This document shows, piece by piece, positions 34,422-43,875 of a stretch of DNA of 64,000 nt. The notes beneath the pieces were generated by a model that had not been told where the DNA came from, did not search any database, and saw only the letters and a program-made list of their open reading frames with translations. How positions within the stretch are numbered: position 1 is the first letter of the stretch; every line of letters begins with the position of its first letter. This DNA is from Gammaproteobacteria bacterium (GTDB lineage: Bacteria; Pseudomonadota; Gammaproteobacteria; Burkholderiales; Burkholderiaceae_B). The stretch spans positions 1-64,000 of the forward strand of contig JAHIXK010000010.1 in assembly GCA_018815245.1 (NCBI GenBank), given 5' to 3'. The position numbers and the translations under genes are program-made.

Positions 34422-35354
34422 ATGAAAATCAAAGTTCTGGGTTCCGCAGCAGGCGGAGGTTTCCCCCAGTGGAACTGCAACTGCACAAACTGCCAGGCCG
34501 TGCGTGCCAATACGCCGGGATACACCGCACGCACGCAGTCGTCGATTGCGATTTCCGACGGGTCTGCCAACTGGATATTGGTGAATGCTTCGCCCGATAT
34601 TCTCACGCAAATCAAAAACACCCCGGAACTGCAACCCAACCGCGGCCCTCGTGACACTGGCATTTCTGCTGTCATTTTGATGGACGCACAAATTGACCAC
34701 ACCACCGGCTTGCTGATGATGCGCGAGGGCAAAACCCCCATGCGCCTGTTCACCACGCCAGCCGTGTGGGAAGACCTGACCAACGGCCTGCCGCTGGTCC
34801 CCACGCTGGGCTTTTACTGCGGTGTGAAATGGACCCCGCTGTGCACCGAATGTGATGATCCATTTTCAATCAGCCCGCTGGACAGCATCAAGATCAAATC
34901 CATTCCGCTGATCAGCAAGGCGCCACCCTATTCCCCCAGCCGTTACGCCCAACGCCGAGGCGACAACATTGGACTGTTTATCGAAGACAGCAACACGGGC
35001 AAAAAAGTATTCTATGCGCCGGGGCTGGGCGAAATCACGCCCGAGATTCTGCCATTCATGCAGCAAGCCGACGTGTTGATGGTGGACGGCACTTTCTGGA
35101 CCGAAGATGAAATGGTCACGCAAGGGTTTTCACAAAAGATGGCGGCCGACATGGGCCACCTGCCGCAAACCGACAAACCGGGTGAACGGGGATCGGGCAT
35201 GATCAGCCAGCTTCGCCAGTTCAAAAAGCAGCGCAAAATCCTGATTCACATCAACAACACGAATCCGATTTTGTACGAACACGGCGACGAGCATGCCATT
35301 CTGGCCGACAATGGAATTGAAGTGTCTTACGATGGCATGGAGATTCTGATATGA
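34422..35354 (+). CDS. pqqB: PqqB, PQQ biosynthesis hydroxylase (MBL fold)
   Basis: A 310-residue metallo-beta-lactamase-fold protein of normal PqqB length. It begins [21 protein letters not shown] and has the Cys group WNCNCTNC, then [15 protein letters not shown] where other hydrolases have HxHxDH. PqqB hydroxylates the tyrosine of the processed PqqA peptide. It overlaps pqqC by 4 bases. Confidence 0.97.
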   Translation: MKIKVLGSAAGGGFPQWNCNCTNCQAVRANTPGYTARTQSSIAISDGSANWILVNASPDILTQIKNTPELQPNRGPRDTGISAVILMDAQIDHTTGLLMMREGKTPMRLFTTPAVWEDLTNGLPLVPTLGFYCGVKWTPLCTECDDPFSISPLDSIKIKSIPLISKAPPYSPSRYAQRRGDNIGLFIEDSNTGKKVFYAPGLGEITPEILPFMQQADVLMVDGTFWTEDEMVTQGFSQKMAADMGHLPQTDKPGERGSGMISQLRQFKKQRKILIHINNTNPILYEHGDEHAILADNGIEVSYDGMEILI

Positions 35355-36064
35355 ACAACAAAGCCTGGAGCAAGAAAGAATTCGAGGAACGCCTGCGTGC
35401 CAAGGGCGACCGCTACCACATTCACCACCCCTTCAATGTGGCCATGCGCGAAGGCAAACTAAGCCGCGAACAATTGCGCGGCTGGGTGGCCAACCGGTTT
35501 TATTACCAAGTGTGCATTCCGCAAAAAGACGCGGCCGTGATGGCCAACTGCGACGACCGCGAAACACGGCGCCGCTGGGTACAGCGCATTCTTGACCACG
35601 ACGGCTGGGAAGGCAATGCGGGCGGCATCGAGGCCTGGAGCCGCCTGGGTGAAGCCGTGGGCATTGACCGTGAAGTGCTTTGGAACCAGCAACTTGTGCT
35701 GCCCGGCGTGCGCTTTGCCGTGGATGCTTATGTAAACTTTGCCCGCCGCGCACCTTGGCAAGAAGCGGTGTGTTCATCGCTGACAGAAATGTTTGCGCCT
35801 GAAATTCACAAGCAACGCCTGAGCAACTGGCCCAAAGACTACAAGTGGGTGGCTTCAGAAGGGTTGAATTATTTCCGCTCCAGAATCAGCCTGGCCCAAC
35901 GCGATGTAGAACACGGTTTGGAAGTAACATTGAATTATTTCAAGACTCGCGCACAACAGGAACGCGCCTTGGAAATACTGCAATTTAAACTGGACGTGTT
36001 GTGGAGTATGTCCGACGCGATTGCGCTGGCCTATCCCGACAAACCAAAGAAGCCCAGGAAATGA
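35351..36064 (+). CDS. pqqC: PqqC, pyrroloquinoline-quinone synthase
   Basis: A 237-residue helical, cofactor-free oxidase that performs the last ring closure and eight-electron oxidation giving PQQ. Family features: [17 protein letters not shown] at the N-terminus and [17 protein letters not shown] (about 50-66), with the active-site His/Tyr/Arg set of the family. Starts inside the pqqB stop and overlaps pqqD by 4 bases. Confidence 0.97.
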   Translation: MNNKAWSKKEFEERLRAKGDRYHIHHPFNVAMREGKLSREQLRGWVANRFYYQVCIPQKDAAVMANCDDRETRRRWVQRILDHDGWEGNAGGIEAWSRLGEAVGIDREVLWNQQLVLPGVRFAVDAYVNFARRAPWQEAVCSSLTEMFAPEIHKQRLSNWPKDYKWVASEGLNYFRSRISLAQRDVEHGLEVTLNYFKTRAQQERALEILQFKLDVLWSMSDAIALAYPDKPKKPRK

Positions 36065-36342
36065 ATACCGAAACAACACCCACATTGCCGCAGCACCCCA
36101 AACTGAACCGCTTGTTCCGTTTGCAGTACGAAGACGCGCAAAAAACCCATGTGTTGCTGTACCCCGAGGGCATGGTGAAATTGAACCAGTCCGCCAGCGA
36201 AATTTTGCTGCTGTGCGATGGCACACGCACAGTAACGCAGATCGTGGCCGCACTGGAAGCCAAGTTCAACTCCGAAGGCCTGCATGCAGACGTACAAAGC
36301 ATGCTTGAAGAGGCAGTGCGCCGCAACTGGCTAGACGCATGA
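36061..36342 (+). CDS. pqqD: PqqD, peptide chaperone of PQQ synthesis
   Basis: A 93-residue RiPP recognition element protein. It contains [22 protein letters not shown] and [15 protein letters not shown], the winged-helix core that binds PqqA and presents it to PqqE. ATG 36061 overlaps the pqqC stop and its own end overlaps pqqE by 4 bases. Confidence 0.95.
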   Translation: MNTETTPTLPQHPKLNRLFRLQYEDAQKTHVLLYPEGMVKLNQSASEILLLCDGTRTVTQIVAALEAKFNSEGLHADVQSMLEEAVRRNWLDA

Positions 36343-37535
36343 GCGCGCAGCCTGAACCCGCTACCCGGCCTGCCGGCCCACTGTGGCTGCTGGCAGAGCT
36401 TACCTACCGCTGCCCGCTGCACTGCGTGTTTTGCTACAACCCGGTTGATTACAAAACCAACACCCATGAACTGACCACCGCCGAATGGAAAGAAACCATG
36501 AAGCAGGCCCGCGCTTTGGGTGCGGTGCAACTGGGCTTTTCCGGTGGCGAGCCGCTGCTGCGCGACGACCTTGAAGAACTGGTGACCTACGGGCATGAAC
36601 TGGGGTTTTACACCAACCTGATCACCTCTGGCATCGGCTTGAAACCCGCCCGCCTTGAAGCCTTCAAAGCTGCCGGGCTTGATCACATTCAGGTCAGCTT
36701 TCAAGACGCCACACAGGCGGCCAACGACGCATTAAGTGACACCAAAACATTTCAGAAAAAACTGGAAATTGCCACCGCCGTAAAGGCAGCTGGCTGGCCC
36801 ATGGTACTCAACGTGGTGCTGCACAGGCTGAACCTGGATCACATCGATTCCATCATCGAGCTGGCCGTAAAGCTTGGCGTGGAATACCTTGAACTGGCCA
36901 ACACGCAATACTATGGGTGGGCCTTTAAAAACAAAGCTGCACTCATCCCCACCCACGCGCAGTTGAAACACGCAGAAGCGCGAGTGGCGGCATGGCGCGA
37001 AAAACTGGGCAACAGCATGAAGCTGCTGTTTGTGGTGCCCGACTACTTTGAGAAAACCCCGAAGCCCTGCATGAGCGGCTGGGGCAATGTGTTTCTCAGC
37101 ATCAGCCCCGATGGCACGGCCCTGCCCTGCCAGGCCGCACGCATGCTACCGGGTTTTGACTTTCCGAATGTAAAAACCAGCACGGTCGAACAAATCTGGC
37201 ATGAAAGCGATGGTTTCACACGCTACCGTGGCGACGCATGGATGAAAGACCCCTGCCGCACCTGCCCCGACAAAGCCAAAGACTACGGCGGTTGCCGCTG
37301 CCAGGCCTATCTGATTACCGGCGACGCCACCAATGCAGACCCGGTTTGCCACAAATCACCAGAACATGACAAGGTGGTGGCCTTTGTTGACGCGGCCCAA
37401 CGCCGCGACAACCCCAACGATTACCTCAAGGTTCAGAAACATGAACAGCAAATTCTGGCTGAAACCGCCGAGGTGCCCGTGGTATGGTATCGCAGCGACC
37501 ACAACAGCTTGCACCTGAGCAAAAACAACAATTGA
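36339..37535 (+). CDS. pqqE: PqqE, radical SAM PqqA peptide cyclase
   Basis: A 398-residue radical SAM/SPASM enzyme that links Glu and Tyr of PqqA. The radical SAM cluster motif C25-x3-C29-x2-C32 (RCPLHCVFCYNP) is followed by GFSGGEPLLR. The C-terminal SPASM part has CMSGWGN, LPCQAA, CRTCPDKAKDYGGCRC and a last Cys in DPVCHKS, which hold two auxiliary clusters. The 3' end overlaps the ABC ATPase gene if that gene uses its ATG at 37484. Confidence 0.97.
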   Translation: MSAQPEPATRPAGPLWLLAELTYRCPLHCVFCYNPVDYKTNTHELTTAEWKETMKQARALGAVQLGFSGGEPLLRDDLEELVTYGHELGFYTNLITSGIGLKPARLEAFKAAGLDHIQVSFQDATQAANDALSDTKTFQKKLEIATAVKAAGWPMVLNVVLHRLNLDHIDSIIELAVKLGVEYLELANTQYYGWAFKNKAALIPTHAQLKHAEARVAAWREKLGNSMKLLFVVPDYFEKTPKPCMSGWGNVFLSISPDGTALPCQAARMLPGFDFPNVKTSTVEQIWHESDGFTRYRGDAWMKDPCRTCPDKAKDYGGCRCQAYLITGDATNADPVCHKSPEHDKVVAFVDAAQRRDNPNDYLKVQKHEQQILAETAEVPVVWYRSDHNSLHLSKNNN

Positions 37536-38317
37536 ATCTCAGCGCCACAGACACCATTCGCCTTCACGCACAAGGCCTGTATTTTTCCTGGGGCAAACAC
37601 CCGGCACTCAAAAAAGTCAGCCTTGACCTTCAAGCCGGGGAAATGTTTGGCCTGCTCGGCCCCAACGGCGCAGGGAAAACCACCCTGATCAGCCTGATCG
37701 CCGGCTTGATAGCGCCCGACCAGGGCGAGCTGTCCGTGCTGGGCTACAGCACCCGCAGATCGGCGCACCTGGCCCGCAAAAACCTGGGCTTTGTGTTTCA
37801 ATCCGTGTCGCTGGACCGCTTCATGACCGTGGAAGAAAACCTGTTGTTTGCAGCTGGCCTGCAAGGCCTGAACAAAGCACAAACCGAGGCCAACCTGGCC
37901 CACCTGTACACCATCTTCCCCATCCACCAGTGGTTGAAACGCACCGTGGGCAGTTTGTCTGGCGGGCAGAAACGCCTGGTCGATATTGCGCGCGCCATGG
38001 TTCACCAGCCCGGTGTATTGATCCTTGATGAACCCACCACCGCGCTGGATGTACCATCGAAAAACAGCGTGTGGGAAACCCTGAAAACCCTTCAAGCCAT
38101 CGATGGCCTGACCATATTCGTGGCCACCCATTTGATGGACGAAGCCAGCACCTGCGACCGTGTGGGTTTTCTGAATCAAGGCGAATTAAACTGGCTGGGC
38201 ACCCCTGCACAAGCGCTGGATGAACTACCCGACCAAAGTGTGAGCAGCGTCCGCACCGTTACCTTGGCCGACTGGTTTGTGTGGAAAATGAACGGCGGAG
38301 CCCGCAAACCATGCTGA
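37484..38317 (+). CDS. ABC transporter ATPase of the PQQ alcohol dehydrogenase system (PedB-like)
   Basis: A 277-residue ATPase with Walker A GPNGAGKT, Q-loop FVFQSVS, signature LSGGQKR and Walker B VLILDEPTTALD. With the next gene it forms the exporter typical of PQQ-alcohol systems (the PedABC group), whose cargo is not settled. The ATG at 37484 would overlap pqqE by 52 bases; a TTG at 37532 that overlaps the pqqE stop (TTGA) is a real alternative and would give 261 residues. Confidence 0.87.
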   Translation: MVSQRPQQLAPEQKQQLNLSATDTIRLHAQGLYFSWGKHPALKKVSLDLQAGEMFGLLGPNGAGKTTLISLIAGLIAPDQGELSVLGYSTRRSAHLARKNLGFVFQSVSLDRFMTVEENLLFAAGLQGLNKAQTEANLAHLYTIFPIHQWLKRTVGSLSGGQKRLVDIARAMVHQPGVLILDEPTTALDVPSKNSVWETLKTLQAIDGLTIFVATHLMDEASTCDRVGFLNQGELNWLGTPAQALDELPDQSVSSVRTVTLADWFVWKMNGGARKPC

Positions 38318-39126
38318 TGCATTTTTATTGGGCCGTAATACGCCGCGAAAGCCAAAAGTTGTTAAAGCAACGCGACCGCCTGGCCGCTGCCATGGTGCGA
38401 CCCGTGCTGTGGTTGTGGATCATTGGTGGCGGCATGCAAGCACTTGCCGGCGACGACTACACAGCCCGCTTGCTGCCCGGCATTGTGGGCATGACCCTGC
38501 TGTTTGGCGGCATGGTGGGGGGTCTAAGCATCGCCTTGGACAAAGACGCTGGCACCATGCGTTTGTTGGTTACCGCGCCTGTAAAAACCCACCACATATT
38601 AATTGCGAAAACGCTGGGGGCAGCCATTGGCGCGCTGGTGCAAATGGGTCTGTTAATTGCACTGCTATTGGGGCTTGAAGGCTTGTACACCCTGCTGTTT
38701 CCGCTGGGTTTCGATTTGCAGGAAGTGTTACCTTGGGTTGGCCGCACGCTTTGGCCACAACTGCATGTGCTGCTTCCGGGTGCCATGCTGGCGGCGCTGG
38801 CCTGTGCGGCACTTGGCGTGTTGTGCGGCACGTTCGCAAAATCGATCGACGGCTTTGCAGTGATGATGAACTTCGTCATCTTTCCCGTATTTTTCTTCAG
38901 CGGCGCACTGTACCCCATCGACCCCATGCCCGCCCTGGCTCGCTGGGTATCCATGCTCAATCCGTTTTCCTACTGCGTGGATTTACTACGCCACGCATTC
39001 ACAAGCCACGCTGAATTCAGCCTGATATTCAGTGCATCAATTCTTGTGCTTGCCACCGTGGCCATGCTGGTTGTGGCCACCTGGAAGTTTTCGCAAAGCG
39101 GTGCTGTGGTTCCATTAAATCAATAA
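38311..39126 (+). CDS. pedC: ABC-2 type permease of the PQQ alcohol dehydrogenase system (PedC-like)
   Basis: A 271-residue inner-membrane protein with six helices and the ABC-2 pattern (RDRLAAAMVRPVLWLWIIGG, then NFVIFPVFFFSGALYPIDPMP near the C-terminus). It pairs with the ATPase just before it (7-base overlap; GGAG upstream of ATG 38311). PedC-type permeases occur only beside PQQ alcohol dehydrogenase genes. Confidence 0.87.
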   Translation: MLMHFYWAVIRRESQKLLKQRDRLAAAMVRPVLWLWIIGGGMQALAGDDYTARLLPGIVGMTLLFGGMVGGLSIALDKDAGTMRLLVTAPVKTHHILIAKTLGAAIGALVQMGLLIALLLGLEGLYTLLFPLGFDLQEVLPWVGRTLWPQLHVLLPGAMLAALACAALGVLCGTFAKSIDGFAVMMNFVIFPVFFFSGALYPIDPMPALARWVSMLNPFSYCVDLLRHAFTSHAEFSLIFSASILVLATVAMLVVATWKFSQSGAVVPLNQ

Positions 39127-39275
39127 AGAACCGCAAAGCGGCCATCAACAAACACTATCCATTAATAGTTTTACTACAGAATAACTCTGTATTTTATTAG
39201 CACGATCGTTCGTATTATCACTTACAATAGTCCTCGCCATTTATCCATTCTTACAACAAAATAATCGAGGACGAC
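39127..39275 (+). promoter_or_regulatory. Leader of the FadL-type gene
   Basis: No -24/-12 element seen. It holds TACAGA-ATAAC-TCTGTA (39175-39191) and the palindrome ACGATCGT (39202-39209), either of which could be a regulator site. A TACAAT (39222-39227) could be a -10 box without a good -35. Confidence 0.3.
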
Positions 39276-40583
39276 ATGAAACAAACCCCCTTTCAATTGC
39301 GAGTCATCAACTGTGCAGTAGCCACTCTGGGGCTGGGCTTCAGCGGCTTTTCCAGCGCCGCCGGTTTTGCATTGAACGAACAGAATGCCAGCGGCGCTGG
39401 TGTGGCCTATGCTGGCACGGCCGCCATTGGTGAAGACGCCAGCGCGGCATGGTTCAACCCGGCCAGCATGAGCCGCCTGAAACAACGCCAAATGGTGTTG
39501 GGCGCACATTACATCGATTTGAATGGCGAAGTAAAAGACGAAGGCAGCACAGCCGCCCCCGGTCGCCCACTGGGCAACAGTGCCGGGGAGTTTGGCGATG
39601 AAGGCTACATCCCAAATTTTCACTTGGTGATTCCGTTCAATGATCGAATTAATTTCGGCTTGTCAGTGACCACGCCATTCGGCCTGAAAACCGATTTTCA
39701 GCCTGACTGGTACGGGCGCTTTCAAGGCGTAACATCCGACATCAAATCAGTGAACATCAATCCCTCTGCTTCCTACAAGGTCAATGAACTGTGGTCTGTG
39801 GGTGCTGGCGTTTCTGCGCAGAAACTAGACGCCAAGCTAAGTTCACAAATCAACTATGCGCCTTTTGGCGGTACCGAAGGATTGAGCACAATTGCAGGCG
39901 ACGGTTGGGGCTATGGTTTCAATCTGGGTGTGATGGGCCAGGTTACACCATCCACACGCGTGGGTGTTGCCTACCGTTCAGCCATTGAACAACACCTGGA
40001 AGGCAATGTAACCTTCGACAATCGTCCTGCAGCAGGTCCCGCCGCAACATTATTTGCAAACAGTGAACTCACTTCCAAAATCCGGCTACCTGCCTCGTTT
40101 GCCATTTCATCCGTCACCGAATTAACCCCGAAGTGGCAATTGCTGACCGACGCCACCTGGACAGAATGGAGCACTATCCAGGAACTGGACTTCCTGCGAC
40201 AGAACGCGCCAGCCGGTGCGGCAACATTGACCGTTCAGGATTACGAATGGAAAAACAGCTGGCGCTTTGCGGTGGGTGGCATTTACAAGTACAGCGACAC
40301 CATCAATTTGAAAACCGGTATTGCATACGACATTACGCCCGTACCCGACGAACGCCGCAAGGTTCGCCTGCCCGATGAAAACCGAATTACATTGGCCGTG
40401 GGTTCACAGTACCAGTTCGACAAAGCCACCACCTTCGATTTGGCCTTTCAGTATGTGATGCCAGACAAAGCTAGGATTGATAGCACCGAAGGTAACCCGG
40501 CAGCGGGTCAGCAAACCCGTGTGCTGGGTAGGGCAGAAGCCGATGCGTTTATTTTGTCGGGGCAAATGTCTTACAAGTTCTAA
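39276..40583 (+). CDS. OmpP1/FadL-family outer-membrane transporter
   Basis: A 435-residue barrel protein with a signal peptide ending SSAAGFALNEQNASGAGVAYAG, the typical FadL start in which the mature N-terminus forms the hatch. Later comes AAWFNPASMSRL, the NPA-type motif of the family, and the protein ends in aromatic SYKF. FadL-type channels admit hydrophobic compounds such as fatty acids, long alcohols or aromatics. It lies between the PQQ operon and the PQQ dehydrogenase, so it may import the alcohol substrate. Confidence 0.9.
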   Translation: MKQTPFQLRVINCAVATLGLGFSGFSSAAGFALNEQNASGAGVAYAGTAAIGEDASAAWFNPASMSRLKQRQMVLGAHYIDLNGEVKDEGSTAAPGRPLGNSAGEFGDEGYIPNFHLVIPFNDRINFGLSVTTPFGLKTDFQPDWYGRFQGVTSDIKSVNINPSASYKVNELWSVGAGVSAQKLDAKLSSQINYAPFGGTEGLSTIAGDGWGYGFNLGVMGQVTPSTRVGVAYRSAIEQHLEGNVTFDNRPAAGPAATLFANSELTSKIRLPASFAISSVTELTPKWQLLTDATWTEWSTIQELDFLRQNAPAGAATLTVQDYEWKNSWRFAVGGIYKYSDTINLKTGIAYDITPVPDERRKVRLPDENRITLAVGSQYQFDKATTFDLAFQYVMPDKARIDSTEGNPAAGQQTRVLGRAEADAFILSGQMSYKF

Positions 40584-40601
40584 ACACCACAGACGAAAAA
40601 A

Positions 40602-40622
40602 TGCCCGGCACATGGCCGGGCA
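40602..40622. terminator. Hairpin after the FadL-type gene
   Basis: TGCCCGGC-ACATG-GCCGGGCA with an A-run before it; the T-run is therefore on the minus strand. It may stop minus-strand transcripts coming from the dehydrogenase gene and act weakly on the plus strand. Confidence 0.6.
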
Positions 40623-40771
40623 GAAAAGACGCATTCGTTAGGAGACTCTCAAACCGCCACAACTTTCTCCGACTCCCAATCAATGCCAGAAAAAGGTCCC
40701 AAGGAGCAATTTGATCAAACCGTCTGCGTCATAAGTTCGCTGCGGAGCAGGCAGAAAACTCGGGGGTGAAA

Positions 40772-40840
40772 ATGACAACACTTCTTAAAACGCTCTACTA
40801 CTTCACTACCCATCAAACCACCCCACACGGGGCAGTTTGA
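40772..40840 (+). CDS. Possible 22-residue peptide gene
   Basis: ATG at 40772 has GGGGGTG 5-10 bases upstream and opens 22 codons (start MTTLLKTLYYF) ending in TGA at 40838-40840. The last codons form the left arm and loop of an intrinsic terminator. It lies alone in the 275-base gap between the FadL-type and dehydrogenase genes. It may be a leader or small regulatory peptide, or chance. Confidence 0.3.
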   Translation: MTTLLKTLYYFTTHQTTPHGAV

Positions 40841-40848
40841 TGTTTTTT
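40812..40848 (+). terminator. Intrinsic terminator, plus strand
   Basis: ATCAAAC...CCCC-ACAC-GGGG...GTTTGAT stem followed by GTTTTTT. It ends plus-strand transcripts of the FadL-type gene or of a small transcript starting in the gap. Confidence 0.75.
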
Positions 40849-40857
40849 ACAAACTGA

Positions 40858-42609
40858 TCACTTGCCGTCGAACAGTTTGAATACCCACACGGAACCACCT
40901 TGTTCAAGGTAGTTCACTTTGCTGGCTACGTCTCCGCCCCACAGGGGAACCGCACCGCCCCAACCAGACACAACGGCCACGTACTGTGCGCCATCCTTGC
41001 CTTTCCAGGTTACGGGAGGAGCAACCACGCCGGAACCTGTCTGGAACTGCCACACTTCCTTGCCTGTCTTGGCATCAGCTGCCTTCAGGTAACCTTCCGG
41101 GGTACCCCAGAACACCAGGTTGCCGCCAGTGGTCAAAACGCCACCCCACAGAGGAGCATTGTTTGTGATTTCCCACTCGATCTTGCCGGTCTTGGGGTTC
41201 ATCGCACGCAATGCGCCGATGTAGTCAAAACCAGGCAATGTCTTGATGGTGAAACCGGCACCCAGGTAAGCCGCACCTTTCTTGTAGGTGATTGGCTCGT
41301 TCCAGATTTCCATGCCCCATTCGTTGGCGGGAACATAGAACAGACCTGTATCAGGGCTGTAAGCCATTGGCTGCTGGTTCTTGCCACCCAGGAATGATGG
41401 TGCCGAGAAGACGACTTCGCCTTTCTTGCCATCAACTTTCGTGGGGTCGCCAGGGCGGTTGGCCGGGTCGAAAATCGGACGACCTGTCTTCAAATCGATG
41501 CCCTTGGCCCAAGTGATTTTTTTCACGAATGGGAAAGCGTTCTGCAACTTGCCGGTTTTGGCGTCGTTCACGTACATGAAGCCGTTGCGGTCGGCTTTGG
41601 CGCCTACGCGCTTGCCATCCAGGTCAAAGGTCACGAACTCGTTCACACCGTCGTAATCCCAACCATCGTTGGGTGTGGACTGGTAGTGCCAATCGATCTT
41701 GCCTGAATCAATATTCACAGCAACGGTAGATGTAGAGTACAAGTTGTCGCCAGGGCGCAGGTGGCTGTTCCAGGGTGCCGGGTTGCCAGTACCGAAGTAG
41801 GCCAGGCCTGTTTTGCTGTCGTATGTACCGCCCAGCCAAGTGGCTGCGCCGCCGGTTTTCCACATGTCGCCTTTCCAGGTAGCATTGGTTGTACCGGAAA
41901 TACCGTTTTCAATTTTCTTGCCGTCTTTGTCAAACTTGTAACCCATGTGACCTTCAACGGTTGGACGAATCCAAACCAGTTCACCAGTCTTGGCGTTACG
42001 CGCTTCAACACGACCTACCACACCAAATTCACCACCAGACACACCAGTCAACACCAAACCCTTGGCAATAATAGGTGCAGCTGTGTTGGAATAACCAGCA
42101 GCGTAGTCGTCAATTTTGTCTTTCCACACAACCTTGCCGCTGTCTTGATCCAAAGCGATCAGTTGCGCGTCCAGTGTTGCAAAAATTACCAGGTTGTCAT
42201 ACAGGGCGGCACCACGGTTCACCACGTCGCAGCAAGGCATGATGCCTTCGGGCAGGCGGTGCTCGTACTTCCACAATTTTGCACCTGTGGCGGCATCCAG
42301 CGCGTAAATGCGTGAATAGGAACCTGTTACGAACATCTTGCCGTTGTGAATAACAGGCTGGCTTTCCTGGCCGCGCTGCTTTTCACCGCCAAACGAGAAG
42401 GACCAGGCTGGAACCAGCTTGCCCACGTTTGATACGTTGATGTCTTTCAATGGACTGTAACGCTGACCCTCTGTGCCCATACCCCAGGAAAGAATGTCGC
42501 CTGTGGATTTGGCATCGTTTTGAATCATTGCGTCTGTCACAGCGGCAGAAGCCACTGCGGGAATCGCCAGTGCGGTTGCTACCATCGCGCTAAGCAGAGT
42601 TTTGCGCAT
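40858..42609 (-). CDS. PQQ-dependent alcohol dehydrogenase with lanthanide-type Asp-x-Asp site
   Basis: A 583-residue periplasmic eight-bladed propeller with a signal peptide ending ASAAVT. The adjacent Cys pair over the PQQ ring is C126-C127 (PCCDVVNRG). Metal ligands are E194, N276 and D318, and D318 of WDYDG is the catalytic base. D320, two residues later, is the extra Asp that in XoxF/ExaF/PedH enzymes marks use of lanthanides instead of calcium. Length and sequence fit the ethanol (ExaF/PedH) rather than methanol group. It has a strong GAGGAGA site and sits behind a sigma-54 promoter. Confidence 0.9.
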   Translation of the reverse strand: MRKTLLSAMVATALAIPAVASAAVTDAMIQNDAKSTGDILSWGMGTEGQRYSPLKDINVSNVGKLVPAWSFSFGGEKQRGQESQPVIHNGKMFVTGSYSRIYALDAATGAKLWKYEHRLPEGIMPCCDVVNRGAALYDNLVIFATLDAQLIALDQDSGKVVWKDKIDDYAAGYSNTAAPIIAKGLVLTGVSGGEFGVVGRVEARNAKTGELVWIRPTVEGHMGYKFDKDGKKIENGISGTTNATWKGDMWKTGGAATWLGGTYDSKTGLAYFGTGNPAPWNSHLRPGDNLYSTSTVAVNIDSGKIDWHYQSTPNDGWDYDGVNEFVTFDLDGKRVGAKADRNGFMYVNDAKTGKLQNAFPFVKKITWAKGIDLKTGRPIFDPANRPGDPTKVDGKKGEVVFSAPSFLGGKNQQPMAYSPDTGLFYVPANEWGMEIWNEPITYKKGAAYLGAGFTIKTLPGFDYIGALRAMNPKTGKIEWEITNNAPLWGGVLTTGGNLVFWGTPEGYLKAADAKTGKEVWQFQTGSGVVAPPVTWKGKDGAQYVAVVSGWGGAVPLWGGDVASKVNYLEQGGSVWVFKLFDGK

Positions 42610-42692
42610 TTTTTGTTTCTCCTCTCATCATCCGTTACTTTGAGGTTCTCGCCCCTCGTTTGCAGAGTCGGGGCTACCCAATGCAAACCTAG

Positions 42693-42708
42693 CGCAAGCT
42701 TCATGCCA
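42693..42708 (-). promoter_or_regulatory. Sigma-54 promoter of the PQQ alcohol dehydrogenase gene
   Basis: Minus strand TGGCATGAAGCTTGCG: GG and GC 10 bases apart; 84 bases before the ATG. Confidence 0.75.
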
Positions 42709-42805
42709 AGTAGAATAAATCTTCTATATAATTTTTTTATTCAATAAAATCAGTAAGTTATAAAAACACCCTCTTTCAGGTGGTTTGGATAAATGCGACA
42801 GGCAA

Positions 42806-42872
42806 AAAAAGAGACAGTTTTGTGACACTGCAACAGCACATCTGTTCAGCAACACACAAACTGTCTCTTTTT
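42806..42872. terminator. Inverted repeat acting as terminator and containing an activator-site copy
   Basis: AAAAAGAGACAGTTT (42806-42820) and AAACTGTCTCTTTTT (42858-42872) are perfect 15-bp arms; T-runs close both strands, so it can end the SoxH-like transcript on the minus strand. The left arm and following bases (42811-42827, minus TGTCACAAAACTGTCTC) match the activator element found before the porin and second PQQ gene, about 105 bases upstream of the dehydrogenase -24 box. Confidence 0.6.
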
Positions 42873-42897
42873 GAAACAACTGGCACAGTACTAACCC

Positions 42898-43875
42898 TTA
42901 GAATCCGCCCAAAGTTTCCTTTTCATACACTGGGTACAAATTGGTCACATTGCGATAAAACTCAGCCGGGTAAGCCGCAAAGTTTCTAAACCGCTCGGGC
43001 GCTCCCTTTTTCATCACATCATTGATTTCCTCGCCCATTTCAGCAGCCTCCGCCAGGCGCTTGTCCAGCCAGTTGAGGTAATCCAGCGTTTGCTCAATGG
43101 CTTCACTGCCCCAACTCACCGGGCCGTGGCTGGGCACCACCACCTTCGGTTTCATCGCTTGCAGCGTTTTAAGGCTTTCAATCCAGGGTTTCAATTTGGC
43201 ATGGGGTGTGGTGACAATCCGCTTGTAAAAAACAAGGCCACCAGCCCACATCACCCTGCTTTCCGGGTCAAACAACACCAAATCTGAATCGGTGTGGCCT
43301 TTCAGTTCGATCGCTTCAATGGGCTTGCTACCAAAACGTTTCAAGCTGGCTGGCACGATGGTTTGCGTGGAGAATGCGCTTTCCGTGGCCTTCATCCAGT
43401 CGCCGCACAAACGGTACAAATTCGTTTCATACAGGGCCGCTTCCGCCTTGACGCCCTGAATCGTTACCTTGGTCGCTGCCAGCGCTTCCTTCGGGTAAGC
43501 CTGATTGCCCAAAAAATAATCCGGGTGCAGGTTCAACGCCACCACTTGCTTGATGGGCTTGCCCTTGCTGATTGAATCAATCAAGGCGCGTTGCTGCTCG
43601 CCGTACAGGCGTGATGTGCCTGTGTTGATCACATACACCCCGGCATCGTCCACATAAAACCCGGTGTTGATGATGTTGCAGCCGTTGGCCTGCGAAAAAT
43701 CATCATTGGCCCCGGCAATCACATACCAGCCACCGGCCAGCTTGGTTGCCTTCAAACCGTAATTGAGCGTGGCCTTGTCGGGTGTGGGTTGGGCCACATT
43801 GGGCAATTCAGCCCTGGCCTGCCCTGCGGCAGTCGCCGTGATCAGCGCTGTTGCAATCAAGCACTTCAATTTCAT
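42898..43875 (-). CDS. Quinoprotein relay system metallohydrolase (SoxH-like, MBL fold)
   Basis: A 325-residue secreted protein with a signal peptide ending ARAELP. MBL-fold order is kept: VYVINTGTSRLYGEQQ, then NLHPDYFLGN in the place of NTHxHxDHxxGN, then GHTDSDLV and a C-terminal PSHGP. Some zinc ligands are thus altered (only one His in the first motif). It belongs to the SoxH-related proteins found with PQQ dehydrogenases and SoxYZ-like carriers, role unproven. Overlaps the SoxYZ-like gene by 4 bases. Confidence 0.8.
   Translation of the reverse strand: MKLKCLIATALITATAAGQARAELPNVAQPTPDKATLNYGLKATKLAGGWYVIAGANDDFSQANGCNIINTGFYVDDAGVYVINTGTSRLYGEQQRALIDSISKGKPIKQVVALNLHPDYFLGNQAYPKEALAATKVTIQGVKAEAALYETNLYRLCGDWMKATESAFSTQTIVPASLKRFGSKPIEAIELKGHTDSDLVLFDPESRVMWAGGLVFYKRIVTTPHAKLKPWIESLKTLQAMKPKVVVPSHGPVSWGSEAIEQTLDYLNWLDKRLAEAAEMGEEINDVMKKGAPERFRNFAAYPAEFYRNVTNLYPVYEKETLGGF

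Noticed and set aside
39127-39275. Sigma-54 promoter before the FadL-type gene
   Set aside because: No GG-N10-GC with a TTGC core was found in this stretch, although the gene fits the regulon by function.
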